Of a DNA stretch of 64,000 bases, positions 33,357 through 43,728 are shown piece after piece. The position numbers and the translations under genes were made by a program. Below the pieces are notes generated by a model. It had not been told where the DNA came from and searched no databases. It saw only the letters and a list, made by a program, of their open reading frames with translations. Position 1 is the first letter of the stretch; the number at the start of each line of letters is the position of its first letter. This stretch comes from Paenibacillus cremeus (GTDB lineage: Bacteria > Bacillota > Bacilli > Paenibacillales > NBRC-103111), in NCBI RefSeq assembly GCF_007786445.1, contig NZ_VNJI01000032.1, positions 21,199 to 85,198 of the forward strand. The letters are read 5' to 3'.

Positions 33357-35060
33357 CTATTCAGCGCTTGTGCGGCCATACTCCATCGTCACTTGGCGTC
33401 GTACAGGTCCCACCAGGTTGATGGTCACATTTTTCCGCCCAAAGTCCATATTGTCCCCGCGGATTACCTCGTAGGTATGCTCATGGGCGCCCTCCGAGAT
33501 GCGAATCCAGTCCGTCCCTTTCCGATAAACGGCAGCACCTTGGCGTAGTTGATACAAGCTGCTCTTCGGCTGAACGATCCCTTCCCCTTCGAGCTCCCCG
33601 GCATCATCAAAAGCGGCCACCAGCTGTGCTATCAATTGCGGCACCTCTTCCGCCACAACGGCCATCTCAATCGCGTTGTCTTGGAGCGACAGCTCAACAG
33701 TCACAGGCAGTCTAACGGCATGGGTAAGCTCCCGCAGATGATTCGGCATGTCGCTGAAATAGCCTCCATACGGTGCAGCGATCTCTTGCTCGAGCGGCCC
33801 CTGGTAGCCCCATAACAGATCGACATGCAAACGATAGGTCCGTTCATCCACCTGCTGAATCGTTGGGAACGACACGCCGCCTAGGCCGAAGTATCCGATC
33901 ACCAGACGGAACGCGATCAGCTTGGCCTCCCCGTACTGAACATGCAGCCAATCCTGCTGTCCAGCCATCGCCGTGACACTTAAAGGGCCGTTCCTGTGAC
34001 GCAGCACCGCTGCACCATGCATCGGACCGAAGCCTTCCCGGTTGCCCCCTTCTTTGGGGACGCGAACCCGACGTCCAGAGTCGAACAGCTTCGTATATTC
34101 GGTCGGCAATGGCGCGTCGTGCTGATCGGCCCAAGCCATCTTTTCCGGATACAGCAGCCAGTACATCAGCTCCAGCGTCGGCCGCTTGTTCGACTTCGCA
34201 GCCAGCTTGGCCATCGACGCAAACTGCGCATTATTCGTTTCTGCCGCCAGCAGACGGTAAGCGATTTCATATTCGCCGCCCATGAATTCCTGCGAGCCCC
34301 GGTCCTGACGGGAGGAATACTCCGTGACAATGGTATGATCCGCATGCAGAAGGTACAGCATCATATTCAAATTGCGGCAGCCCGCTTCCAGCGACGGTTC
34401 ATGTCCGAAAACCCGGTACACATGATACAGTGCCAGATCGCAATGCGGGTTGTACACCGCGTTACTGCGCTCCGTCCATTCCCCATACTCGGTAAGATCG
34501 AAGCCTTCATTTAAATATTGGTAGGCCCTGTCTCGCAGCGCATCCTCTGGAAAAATTTCATACAACAGCGCAAGCGCTCTGCACATAACCCAGCGATGGT
34601 TCGGGGTATGAATTCCGCCGGTGAGCAGGCACGGCTTGGTATTCTCCAGAAACTGCCTCAGCAGCTGCTCCGCTTCCTTCGCTTCGCTGAAGCCGCTTTT
34701 CACGAGCACCTGATATGCTATCCCAATCAGATGAACCGCGAACGCCGTATCGGGAGGCGAGTCAATATTGCAATTCATTAACGAGATGCATCCGCTGGCA
34801 AGCTGTCTCCGATGCAGCTGCTTCGTTGCGGCAATTATTCGCTGCAGCATGTCCGAATCGCGATAGTACCGGGATTGCGAATGACAGTACAGCGGTACAG
34901 CCGTAGCTAAAAGCTCGGTCACGTTGGTCACCGTAATATCCGTTGAACCAAACCAGTAGCTGGCTGGGTCCGCCACAATTTGTGGTTCAAGCCGTCTCCA
35001 CCGTTGTTCTTGTTTCTCCACTAAGCTGATTTCAGAATGCACCGCGTCCATCCCCTTCAT
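33357..35060 (-). CDS. Intracellular heparinase-like (alpha/alpha toroid) protein
   Basis: The product has about 567 residues and no signal peptide. The N-terminal half is a helical toroid with paired motifs (SGCISLMNCNIDSPPDTAFAV, GGIHTPNHRWVMCRALALLYE, NAVYNPHCDLALYHVYRVFG, GSQEFMGGEYEIAYRLLA). The C-terminal half is beta-rich. This is the general plan of heparinase II/III-type lyases and related cytosolic enzymes, but the HxH region of those families is not obvious, so the activity is unproven. The start is unsure: ATG at 35060 or 35051, neither with a clear ribosome site. Confidence 0.62.
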   Translation of the reverse strand: MKGMDAVHSEISLVEKQEQRWRRLEPQIVADPASYWFGSTDITVTNVTELLATAVPLYCHSQSRYYRDSDMLQRIIAATKQLHRRQLASGCISLMNCNIDSPPDTAFAVHLIGIAYQVLVKSGFSEAKEAEQLLRQFLENTKPCLLTGGIHTPNHRWVMCRALALLYEIFPEDALRDRAYQYLNEGFDLTEYGEWTERSNAVYNPHCDLALYHVYRVFGHEPSLEAGCRNLNMMLYLLHADHTIVTEYSSRQDRGSQEFMGGEYEIAYRLLAAETNNAQFASMAKLAAKSNKRPTLELMYWLLYPEKMAWADQHDAPLPTEYTKLFDSGRRVRVPKEGGNREGFGPMHGAAVLRHRNGPLSVTAMAGQQDWLHVQYGEAKLIAFRLVIGYFGLGGVSFPTIQQVDERTYRLHVDLLWGYQGPLEQEIAAPYGGYFSDMPNHLRELTHAVRLPVTVELSLQDNAIEMAVVAEEVPQLIAQLVAAFDDAGELEGEGIVQPKSSLYQLRQGAAVYRKGTDWIRISEGAHEHTYEVIRGDNMDFGRKNVTINLVGPVRRQVTMEYGRTSAE

Positions 35061-35263
35061 CAAGTTTTAATGAAATCACATTTCTTAATCATACACTATG
35101 AGCCCTCAGGCATTATATAGGGCTTTTTTTACTTTTCATGGTGAAATGTTACATCATGCCCGCGCAATCAGGAATGGATGAAAAAAAGCCCGCATATTTT
35201 TGTGAAGGAAACGAACGTGGCGATTGTATTCGATACGATGCGATGCCAAAAGGAGATCTCACG

Positions 35264-37136
35264 ATGTTTCCTCATGAGGATAAAAAAGAGGGACCGGACG
35301 CCCCTCGCAAAATCCCTTCACTTGCCGATCGGATGCTCCGCGATCCCAAAGCCAGGCCCGCCATGGCCGAGTGATACAACCCTAAGCTGCTGCTGCAGAC
35401 GGGGCTCAAGGCACTGCTGTCCGGCTTATTCGGCAGCTACTCCGACTACCGCCTGATGGAGGCTTACAGCGGGAGCTTGGATCATCAGACCGCCCGGAGC
35501 TGCACCTGCAGGAGCCGGACAGCGGCGTAACAAGGGTTACCTCTCGTGGGTCTGTGCTGATTTTCGGCGGGGATCAAGTGTACCCGACGGCAAGCCGCCA
35601 GGAATACGAGCGCCGGCTGGTGACTCCCTATCATCTGGCCTCAGGGTTCACGGAGGAGCAGCAGCCTCCCCAAGTGTTCGCCATTCCCGGCAATCACGAT
35701 TGGTATGACGGGCTGATCGCTTTTACCCGCCTGTTCTGCTCATCCAGGTGGTTCAACGGCTGGCAGACGAAGCATCGAAAAAGCTATTTTGCCCTGAAGC
35801 TGCCTCATGGCTGGTGGGTGCTCGGCGCGGATGTGCAGCTGCAGTCGGATATCGATGATCCGCAGGTGAACTATTTCAAGCAGGTTATCAGCCATATGCA
35901 AGCCGGAGACCGAGTCATGCTGTGCAATGCCGAGCCGTATTGGGTGACGACGGAAAAATACCGTGAAACGGACCCAACCTTCGCTGAGAAAAATTTGGCG
36001 TTCCTAGAGCGGCTCGTTCAAGCCCAAGAGGCTCGCATTCAAGTGTCCATCGCTGGTGACTTGCATCACTATCGACGTTTCGAGCATATTCCTGCCAGCG
36101 ATGACGAGCGGGTCAGTGAGAGCCTCAAGGTGGAGAAAATAACGGCGGGTGGCGGAGGCGCGTTCCTGCATCCGACCCATGAATTCACAACGGAAGCGCT
36201 CTATGACAACAGCTCAGAAGCGGATAGTCCGATCCACAAGACACGCGAGTTCAAAAGGATGCAGGATTACCCGCGCGTTCACGATTCCAGCCGTCTCTGC
36301 TGGCGTAACCTGCTGGTCCGTGGAACAATAAGTGGTTTGGCAGCTTAACCGCCCTGCTGTATTTCTTCGTGGCTCTCCCGATCACGAGTATCGCTGCTGG
36401 CACATCCCTACCTAGCTTCAGAGGGATCATGAAGGAAGCCGGCAACCTCATCGCGCATTCTCCCAGCAGCATTATGTGCATCCTTCTGCTCTTATTCGGC
36501 TTCTGGCAGTTTGCAGATTCTACAAGTCGGTGGTTCAAGGGGCTGGCCGGAGGCTTGCACGGGGTAATGCACGCCGCTGCGGCTTTCTTGATTAGCTGCG
36601 GCACAATATACTCACTTCAAGCGACAGGTATGCTTCCGACGAAGCCCCTGCCTGCAATGGCATTGACCGGTCTGCTGATTGCCGTTGGAGGCTGGATCGT
36701 CGGCTCGATCCTAATGGGGGTTTACTTCCTCATCTCATTAAACGGGTTTGGCTTTCACAGCAATGAAGCGTTCTCCGCCTTGAAGATTGAGGATTGGAAA
36801 AACTTCATCCGGTTTCATCTTGATCCAGAAGGCCGGCTGACGATCTACCCCGTCGGGGTCGATAAGGTGGTCCGCCGATGGAAGGCGGCTCCAATCTCCA
36901 AGACCGGCCCGCTGCTCGTCCCGGATGTCACGCCGGAGCAAGCCCGCGCTTTACCGAAGCTGATCGAAGCGCCGATTGTGATCCCCCCGCTTCCGCGTGA
37001 GAAATCGTATGCCTCACTTTACCGCTCCGAACAGCTTGTCCAGCTCGATATGAATGCAGGTAAACCGCTCCGAGGTCAGCACATCACCGATTCCGGCGCC
37101 GTAGCTTTCATGAAGCACAAATTCCCCATTGACTAG
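35264..37136 (+). pseudogene. Decayed metallophosphoesterase with membrane domain
   Basis: Three consecutive frames together read as one metallophosphoesterase. The start (ATG 35264 after AAAGGAGATCTCACG) runs to a TGA at 35372-35374 where YNPKLLLQTGLKALLSG continues beyond it. The next piece is in another frame (SRGSVLIFGGDQVYP, AIPGNHDWYDG, IAGDLHHYRRFEH: the phosphoesterase metal motifs GGDQ, GNHD and GDxHH). A further shift near 36.31 kb leads to membrane helices (PWNNKWFGSLTALLYFF, MCILLLLFGFWQFA) and a C-terminal cytosolic tail. The part between about 35.49 and 35.53 kb appears deleted. The 3' end overlaps the opposing Uma2-type gene by 123 bp, so the original C-terminus may be lost. 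Confidence 0.82.
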
Positions 37137-37619
37137 TACAAATTGATCAATCGTGAAATGCGTTGGATCAGCGATCCAATATTCCGTAACTCCATGCTTT
37201 TCAAATTGGCGTTTTTTGCGAATTTTATCATTGGTGCTCGTGCTGGGGGATAAAATTTCTACAACCAAGTCCGGAGCTCCCTCAATGCGGGCCGGAGTGA
37301 TAATATGCTCCCGCTCATGCAGAACCATAACAAGATCCGGCTGAAAGCAATTGTCTTCATCCAAATAAACATCGATGGGTGAAAACAGAATTGTACCGTT
37401 CGCATGGCACGTAGAATGCAAGGCCAAATACAGTTGAGCGGCAATTTTTTGATGCAAAATGGTTGGCGCCGGAGACAAATCATACCGCACACCTTCAATA
37501 ATCTCATAGCGTTCTTCGACATACGGATTCGGCGCCGGTCGGTCCACGTATTCATAAGATTCCACTTGCTCCTTGACGCGCTCCGGCTTTGCTCCCACTT
37601 CCGATTTTCGTTCCTTCAT
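37014..37619 (-). CDS. Uma2-family (DUF820) putative endonuclease
   Basis: The product has 201 residues with the Uma2 core: YEIIEGVRYDLSPAPTILHQ, ILFSPIDVYLDEDNCFQPDLVMV, GAPDLVVEILSPSTSTNDK and GVTEYWIADP. These form a PD-(D/E)xK-type restriction-like fold. The biological role of Uma2 proteins is unsettled. It overlaps the 3' end of the decayed phosphoesterase on the other strand, so it may have arrived after that gene was lost. It has no partner gene. Confidence 0.82.
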   Translation of the reverse strand: MKERKSEVGAKPERVKEQVESYEYVDRPAPNPYVEERYEIIEGVRYDLSPAPTILHQKIAAQLYLALHSTCHANGTILFSPIDVYLDEDNCFQPDLVMVLHEREHIITPARIEGAPDLVVEILSPSTSTNDKIRKKRQFEKHGVTEYWIADPTHFTIDQFVLVNGEFVLHESYGAGIGDVLTSERFTCIHIELDKLFGAVK

Positions 37620-37839
37620 AAATACACTCCCCTTCAGATATGAAAAATGGTCTATCTAAGCTTCATGATAAATCAATCTGGGAATAAATACCACCATTCT
37701 TCACCATTCCTCACGACTCGACAAACTGACCCACTTTTCTAAATTTTTGTTTATAATCAGGTTCGCTTACAATCATTCCCTGCCCATTTTATTGTGCTAT
37801 AATAACTCCAACAAGTCAGAATCGCGATGGGAGGCTGCT

Positions 37840-40101
37840 ATGCTCGCCAACATTTTTCCCCACAAAAAATACAGCGGGACCTTGTTCTATCGGCTGCTCA
37901 TCAGCTTTCTGATCATCATCCTGCTGCTCGTGTCCTTCAATGTGATGACGTTTACCTTTTTCCGCAGTAATATCCGTGATGAGATTATTAAGAACAGCAG
38001 TCTGAATCTGAACGCCACGGTCGTCAATTACGAGAAGCACATTAAGCTAATCAAGAGCATGATGATCGGGAACTACTTTAACAATAAGACCGAAATTTTG
38101 AAGAACGATTCCCTGCCCTTCGACTACTATATTGCCAGCGAGATTCAAAAGGATCTGCAAAATACGCTAACCAACTCGCAGCTCTTTTTGTACAATGTCA
38201 TTTACTATTTCCCACGCCAAAACTATGCCCTCGACAAAAGCGGCGCCAGTCCGACCGAAACGATGTTCAACAAATTTTTTCAATCGACGCAGTATACGAA
38301 GCAATTTTGGGAGCAGGAGCTTCAAAAGCCGTTTTCGTTCCACATTTATCCCGCCACGGACTTTATTGAGAAGAACAGCTTTTACACCAATTACCTGGGC
38401 CGATTTAATCCAATTGTGTTCAAAAGTGCGGCGAACCCGAACTTTGCGATCATTGGCATGCTCGACAGCGCCAAGATGTACACCACGTTCAGCCTAGTGC
38501 AGAAGGATACCTCGTTCTATATTTACGATGAATCAGGCAAGGAAGCGTTCTCCGCAACCAATCTGAACCACCCGGTACAGGTTAGGGCAGGCACGGAAAA
38601 GTCCGGACATTATGTGAGCGGCACGGACTACTATTTTTATCAAAAAGGTCTTGAGACCGGATTCACCTACTTGACGGTCGTTCCATTCGACGCCATCTCG
38701 ACGCAAATTGTCCGTTTGAATGTCATCATGGCGGTGCTGCTCATCGTTTCCATTTTGATTGGAGTCGTAGTTTCGATCTTTTTTGCCGGGAAGTTCCACA
38801 ATCCGCTCTCGGCGATCATTCGATCCATCCAAGAAATGGACAAGAACAAGTCTCCGGCGCTCAGCACCATCCAAGAATTCAATGTAATCAGCCAAAAGCT
38901 CCACGATTTATTTAGAACGAATGTCGACATTCACAACGATCTGCTGGCCAAAAATTCGCTGCTGCAGCATTACGCCTACATGAACAAAGTGAAAATGATC
39001 CATACCGACATTCAAGACGCGAAGCTGTCGATGGCCATCGACCGTCCCTTCCAGCTCATCCTGTATCAGGTCATGTACAAGGAGAGTCTGCTGTCCGAGA
39101 TGGGAATGGACCCGAACCGGGCCTCGTACTATATCAAGGAATTCATTCATTCCCTCTTTACGCAAACCTACAAGGATTCATTGACGTTCCAGATTGAAAA
39201 GGATCAAATTCTTACGATTGTGTTTGTCGAAACCGTCGATACGTCCACGACAAAAGAGCTGCTGCATAAGGTCAGAGGCATTTTGGAGCTGGATGCGGGG
39301 TACTGTGACGTGACGATCGCGGTCAGTCCGGTCAATGCGAATGCCATGGAATTCAACGCCATGTTCGAGCAGGTGGGCCAGCTGCAGAAGTGCCGCAAGC
39401 TGGGCGAAGGCGTCCAAATCATCTATGACAAAACGGAGCTTCCACCGGAAATCTGGTTTTCGCAGTCGGATCTCAAAGAGCTTACCGCCAATTTATCCTC
39501 CGGCAACGAGACAATTACGATTCCGCTAGTGATGAAAACTCTAGAGCACGCCGTGAAGCGGGATGCCTCCCTGTTTCAGATCAACTCCTTATCCAAGGAA
39601 ATTGTGAACCTCATCATCAAAACAATGTATTCGATCAATATTCCAATCTCTTGGCTGGACGACAAGCCGTCACCGGCTGATTCCCTGAAGGATTGCCGCA
39701 CGCTGGAGCAGTTTCAGAGCTATTTCAGGGAGTTTCTCACCCAGTCCGCAAGCGTGATCAAGCAAAAGAAGGAAGCAACCGATCACATTACAAGCTTCGT
39801 GACGACGTATGTGAACGAGCATTTCGGCAGCGATCTGTCGCTGGACGTGCTGGCGGATAAGCTGAACATTACCGGCGCCTATTTATCGACTTATTTCAAG
39901 GAAAAAACGGATATCAACTTCAGCGAGTACGTCAACTCGGTGCGCATGGATAAGGCCACGGAAATGCTTCAAAAAACCGATCTGAAAATCCAGGACGTCG
40001 CACAGCTCGTAGGCTATTATACCGTTGCATCGTTCAACCGCATGTTCAAGAAGCATACCGGACTCACCCCGAGCGAGTATCGCCGAATGCATTTGGGGTA
40101 A
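37840..40101 (+). CDS. Membrane-anchored AraC-family sensor-regulator
   Basis: The product has 753 residues. One transmembrane segment lies at about 18-42 (LFYRLLISFLIIILLLVSFN) and a second at about 305-328 (LNVIMAVLLIVSILIGVVVS), bracketing a ~260-residue extracellular sensor domain. The cytosolic part ends in an AraC double helix-turn-helix (DLSLDVLADKLNITGAYLSTYFKEKTD, KIQDVAQLVGYYTVASFNRMFKKHTGLTPSEYRR). These regulators usually sense a sugar or binding protein and activate a neighbouring LplA/B/C-type importer. Here the importer lies convergently just downstream. The ATG at 37840 follows GGGAGG; the frame extends upstream without a ribosome site. Confidence 0.9.
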   Translation: MLANIFPHKKYSGTLFYRLLISFLIIILLLVSFNVMTFTFFRSNIRDEIIKNSSLNLNATVVNYEKHIKLIKSMMIGNYFNNKTEILKNDSLPFDYYIASEIQKDLQNTLTNSQLFLYNVIYYFPRQNYALDKSGASPTETMFNKFFQSTQYTKQFWEQELQKPFSFHIYPATDFIEKNSFYTNYLGRFNPIVFKSAANPNFAIIGMLDSAKMYTTFSLVQKDTSFYIYDESGKEAFSATNLNHPVQVRAGTEKSGHYVSGTDYYFYQKGLETGFTYLTVVPFDAISTQIVRLNVIMAVLLIVSILIGVVVSIFFAGKFHNPLSAIIRSIQEMDKNKSPALSTIQEFNVISQKLHDLFRTNVDIHNDLLAKNSLLQHYAYMNKVKMIHTDIQDAKLSMAIDRPFQLILYQVMYKESLLSEMGMDPNRASYYIKEFIHSLFTQTYKDSLTFQIEKDQILTIVFVETVDTSTTKELLHKVRGILELDAGYCDVTIAVSPVNANAMEFNAMFEQVGQLQKCRKLGEGVQIIYDKTELPPEIWFSQSDLKELTANLSSGNETITIPLVMKTLEHAVKRDASLFQINSLSKEIVNLIIKTMYSINIPISWLDDKPSPADSLKDCRTLEQFQSYFREFLTQSASVIKQKKEATDHITSFVTTYVNEHFGSDLSLDVLADKLNITGAYLSTYFKEKTDINFSEYVNSVRMDKATEMLQKTDLKIQDVAQLVGYYTVASFNRMFKKHTGLTPSEYRRMHLG

Positions 40102-40110
40102 GCGTGGATC

Positions 40111-40163
40111 AAAAAAAGGACTAATCAAGGGCTGCTAAACTATGACCCCGATTAGTCCTTTTT
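40111..40163. terminator. Bidirectional terminator
   Basis: AAAAAGGACTAATC (40113-40126) pairs with GATTAGTCCTTTTT (40150-40163). Both strands end in T-runs, so it serves both the AraC sensor gene and the importer operon. Confidence 0.85.
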
Positions 40164-40167
40164 CACC

Positions 40168-41727
40168 TTATTTCTTCGCGGAGCGCTCGTACGCTTTCTT
40201 GTAAATATCCAGCGTCTTGTCAATACCCAGCTTTTTCATTTCATCCACATATTTCGGCCATTCTTCCAAGCTGCGTGTACCCATGATGAACTTGGACAGG
40301 TTCTCGTCGCGCTTCTTCGTGATTACGTCGCCAACCGTCGTCAGCACTTCCGTCTCTTGCGCGTTGAACGCCGGACGAGGCTGCTGCTTGCTGTCATACT
40401 TCGGTGCTTCCTTGTAAGCTACTTGCAGCTCTGGAGAAGACAATGACAGATGGGCATCGTAGTCGAACCAGGCGTACGTACCGTCTGTCGATAAGCCGGT
40501 CTTCTTACGCAGATCGGAGACGTCGGCGAATTTTTCGATAAACGTCTTCTTGCCGCCCTCGTTCTTGAACGTCGTGCCTTCCTTCCCCCAGCTCGTAAGC
40601 GTACGGCCTTCGTCGCTGTAGAAGAAATCGATGTATTTCAGGACGTCCTTCAGCTTCTTCGAAGTGGAAGATACCATTAAACCGGATTCGACGTATTGAG
40701 TGAAGGCATTTTTCTGAAAGCCGTTCACGCCCGCAGGGGTTGGCATAAACGCCAGGTTATACTCAGGCATCGATTTGCGCAGGGCGGTGTTGAAGAAGTC
40801 AATCCGGCCGATGTAATCGACGGTGACGAAAGCCCGTTCCGTTGACATCAGGTCCTGCCACTGCTTCGTATCCACAGTCATGAAATCTGGCGGGATCAAG
40901 CCTTCCTTGTAAAATTTATTTAGGTAGGTCACCATCGTCTTGAAATTGTCTTCGGTCGGACCGTATCGCCATTCCTTCTTATCGAAGTCGTAGTAATAGT
41001 CCCATCCGGTGTTGAACGCCGGTGCAAAGTTGCGGAGATACAAAATCGCCGAGTCCGTACCTGCGCGGTAAGCAAACGGATAGCTGTTCGGATATGCCGC
41101 TTTGATCTTCTTCAGCGCCCCGTACAGATCATCCCAGTTTTGCGGTAGCGCAATCCCCAGCTTCTTGAACACATCCTCGCGGTACATCCAGTTCATCCGG
41201 TTCGTTTCGCCGATGCCCTCATTAGGCAAAATGTACATTTTGCCGTCCGCAGCGATCGCATTTTGCGTTTCAGTCGGGTACTTTTCCATCCATTTCTTCA
41301 GGTTCGGCATTTCATTGACGTGCTCCAAAATGTTCACCAGCGCGCCCTGCTGCCCATATTTATCCGCCAGCTTCTTATCCGGCGTATACATGATATCCGG
41401 CAAATTGCCCGAAGCGATCGTGATGCTCAGCGTATCGGCGATATTGCCTGACGGCACCTGCACATCCAGCGTGACACCCGTTTTCTCCTCCAGCATCTTC
41501 CATACCGGCGCATTCTTGTCATACGGCCAGCTCGGGTGTGAGTTATCCAGCATCGTAAACGTTTGCTTCACCGGTGCTTGAGCCTGTGGTGCCTGCTGCT
41601 GCGTTCCGCTCGGTGTGGAAGCAGGCGCGCTGCCCCCTGCAGGAGCTTGGGTTGCGCCACCCGAGCAGCCTTCCAGAACGGATACGGTCAAGCCGGCAAT
41701 CAACAACATCGACATCCCTTTTTTCAT
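40168..41727 (-). CDS. Extracellular binding lipoprotein of an LplA/YtcQ-type importer
   Basis: The product has 519 residues. It has a lipoprotein signal (VSVLEGCSGG) and a Pro/Ala/Gln-rich linker, followed by a family 1 solute-binding fold (NIADTLSITIASGNLPDIMYTP, MNWMYREDVFKKLGIALPQNWDD, DEGRTLTSWGKEG). It would bind oligosaccharides for the two permeases encoded upstream. The ATG at 41727 follows AAAAGGAG; the upstream frame is not used. It is the last gene of the permease-permease-binding protein operon. Confidence 0.9.
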   Translation of the reverse strand: MKKGMSMLLIAGLTVSVLEGCSGGATQAPAGGSAPASTPSGTQQQAPQAQAPVKQTFTMLDNSHPSWPYDKNAPVWKMLEEKTGVTLDVQVPSGNIADTLSITIASGNLPDIMYTPDKKLADKYGQQGALVNILEHVNEMPNLKKWMEKYPTETQNAIAADGKMYILPNEGIGETNRMNWMYREDVFKKLGIALPQNWDDLYGALKKIKAAYPNSYPFAYRAGTDSAILYLRNFAPAFNTGWDYYYDFDKKEWRYGPTEDNFKTMVTYLNKFYKEGLIPPDFMTVDTKQWQDLMSTERAFVTVDYIGRIDFFNTALRKSMPEYNLAFMPTPAGVNGFQKNAFTQYVESGLMVSSTSKKLKDVLKYIDFFYSDEGRTLTSWGKEGTTFKNEGGKKTFIEKFADVSDLRKKTGLSTDGTYAWFDYDAHLSLSSPELQVAYKEAPKYDSKQQPRPAFNAQETEVLTTVGDVITKKRDENLSKFIMGTRSLEEWPKYVDEMKKLGIDKTLDIYKKAYERSAKK

Positions 41728-41794
41728 AGAGCCAGTCTCCTTTTTCTTGTTTCTATATTTAGAAATCATTAAACCCATGGATAAGCGGATTTGA

Positions 41795-42661
41795 TCAGCC
41801 TTTTACGGAACCGATCATAACCCCTTTGACGAAATACTTTTGCAGGAACGGATAGACGAGCAGGATTGGTACGGTAGATACGACGATGGTTGCGAACTTC
41901 AAGGAATCCTCCACCACCAAGTTATCTCCGCCTACACTGGAGACGTTGGCAGAAATGATCTGCCCTTGCAATACGATATTGCGCAGCACCACCTGCAGTG
42001 GAAACAGGTTCTGATCCCGCAGGTACAAGAGTGCCGAGTAGAAATTGTTCCAAATCCCGACGGCGTAGAACAAGCCTATCGTCGCAAGCACGGCCTTCGA
42101 GAGCGGAAGCACAAGCCGGAAGAAAATCCCCAGATCGGTCAGCCCGTCGATTTTGCCGGACTCCTCCAGCTCCTTCGGCATCGCGGAGAAAAAGGTGCGC
42201 ATGACGATTAAGTTCCAGGTGCTGATGGCCGTCGGCACGATCATGGACCAGATGGTATCGATCAGCCCGATCTGCTTGACCACCAGAAAGGTTGGAATCA
42301 TGCCCCCGCTGAAAAACATCGTGAACACAATCATCATCGTAAACGTTCGATGCAGCGGCATCTCTTTCTTCGAGATGGCAAACGCCCCCATAGAGGTCAG
42401 GAACAAGGACAGCACCGTACCCATAACAACGTAGAGAATCGTATTCACATAAGCGCTCGAGATCCGTGGGTCCTTGAGCACGATGTCATACATTTTCAGG
42501 TTAAACCCTTTAGGCCACAGCGTAATCTCACCCTTCAGCACATAGATGTCCTGGCTGAACGATACGGCGATCATGTACAAGAAAGGATACAGCGTGGCGA
42601 CGACCACGACAAGCAGCAAAGCGGTAATGACTAGATCGGCCCATCCCCATTTGGCTTTCAT
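41795..42661 (-). CDS. ABC sugar permease (YtcP/LplC-like)
   Basis: The product has 288 residues and six transmembrane segments. The EAA loop (PKELEESGKIDGLTDLGIFFRLVLPLSKAV) contacts the ATPase, and the C-terminus (YPFLQKYFVKGVMIGSVKG) is the LplC/MalG-type end. It pairs with the LplB-like permease 26 bp upstream. No ATPase gene is present; in Bacillota a shared MsmX-type ATPase normally energises such importers. The start is the ATG at 42661 with AGAGGAG ahead. Confidence 0.92.
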   Translation of the reverse strand: MKAKWGWADLVITALLLVVVVATLYPFLYMIAVSFSQDIYVLKGEITLWPKGFNLKMYDIVLKDPRISSAYVNTILYVVMGTVLSLFLTSMGAFAISKKEMPLHRTFTMMIVFTMFFSGGMIPTFLVVKQIGLIDTIWSMIVPTAISTWNLIVMRTFFSAMPKELEESGKIDGLTDLGIFFRLVLPLSKAVLATIGLFYAVGIWNNFYSALLYLRDQNLFPLQVVLRNIVLQGQIISANVSSVGGDNLVVEDSLKFATIVVSTVPILLVYPFLQKYFVKGVMIGSVKG

Positions 42662-42687
42662 CGGTGTTCTCTTCTCCTCTCTGCCCG

Positions 42688-43656
42688 CTACCACAAGCTG
42701 GTTTCGCCGAGCCTTCGGCCGACCCAGTTGGCGGAAGTAATGAAGATTAGACTCACGATGCCTGTAAACAGGTCGATCGCCGTCGCGTAGCTGTAGTTTC
42801 CTTGGCTAATCCCCGTCCGGTACACATAGGTGCTTATAATATCCGCCGTTTCGTACACAGCCGGGTTGTACATCAGAAACACCTTTTCAAACCCGATATC
42901 CAGCACGTGCCCTACGTTTAAAATCAGCAGAATGACAATCGCCGGAGCGATCCCGGGAAGAGTGACGTGCACCATCCGCTTCCACCTTCCGGCTCCATCC
43001 ATCTCCGCCGCTTCATACAGCTGGGGATCGATCGACGTGAGAGCGGCCAAATAGATGATCGTCTCCCACCCTACGTGCTGCCAAATTTCCGATATAACGT
43101 AGATCGGACGAAACAGCTCCGGCACCGCCATGAAGTGAATCGGCGTCATTCCCAGCGACTGCAAAAAATGATTCACGATCCCGCTCGAAGGCGACAAGAA
43201 CATGAGCACCATACTCGCTGCCACGACGTTGGAAATGAAGTGAGGCAGGTAGCTGACCGTTTGCACGAAGCGTTTGAAGAAGACCCGCTTCACCTCGTTC
43301 ATCAGCAAGGCGAGGATAATGGGAGCGGAGAAGCCGAAGACGATTTTGTACAGTCCCAGCATGATCGTGTTCCTCAGCAGCTTGAAGAAGTCCGGGTTTT
43401 GAAAAAACAGCAAGTAATACTTGAACCCTACCCAATCGCTGGCCCATACGCCCTTGAACAAGTTGTAATTTTTGAAGGAAATGATCAGGCCGAACATGGG
43501 GGCGTACTTGAAGATTAAGTAATAGAGGAATGTTGGAAAAAACAGAAGCAGCAAATACTTCCCTTTCTTCCAATGCTGCCACCGCGACTTCATCGCCTGT
43601 TTCGGTGTCGAGCGCGGGATTTCTTTCTTCGATGTAAGGATCGCTGTATTATCCAT
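42688..43656 (-). CDS. ABC sugar permease (LplB/YtdP-like)
   Basis: The product has 322 residues and six transmembrane segments. It has LplB-type signatures (YLLLLFFPTFLYYLIFKYAPM, ISFKNYNLFKG) and an EAA loop (DPQLYEAAEMDGAGRWKRMVHVTLPGI). It forms the heterodimeric channel with the next gene. The start ATG (43656) follows GGAGGTGCCC. It is the first gene of the importer operon, and a TTATGGATA-containing motif lies upstream of its -10 region. Confidence 0.92.
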   Translation of the reverse strand: MDNTAILTSKKEIPRSTPKQAMKSRWQHWKKGKYLLLLFFPTFLYYLIFKYAPMFGLIISFKNYNLFKGVWASDWVGFKYYLLFFQNPDFFKLLRNTIMLGLYKIVFGFSAPIILALLMNEVKRVFFKRFVQTVSYLPHFISNVVAASMVLMFLSPSSGIVNHFLQSLGMTPIHFMAVPELFRPIYVISEIWQHVGWETIIYLAALTSIDPQLYEAAEMDGAGRWKRMVHVTLPGIAPAIVILLILNVGHVLDIGFEKVFLMYNPAVYETADIISTYVYRTGISQGNYSYATAIDLFTGIVSLIFITSANWVGRRLGETSLW

Positions 43657-43728
43657 GGGCACCTCCTAGGCGTTAAGATTTCGTTATCATTTGCTTGAGC
43701 CTATCATAGCCCGGCCGGCGCTGTCTTG

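Noticed and set aside
35138..35374. 78-codon frame as an independent small gene
   Set aside because: From codon 43 on it is the N-terminus of the decayed phosphoesterase; the reading continues in frame past its TGA.
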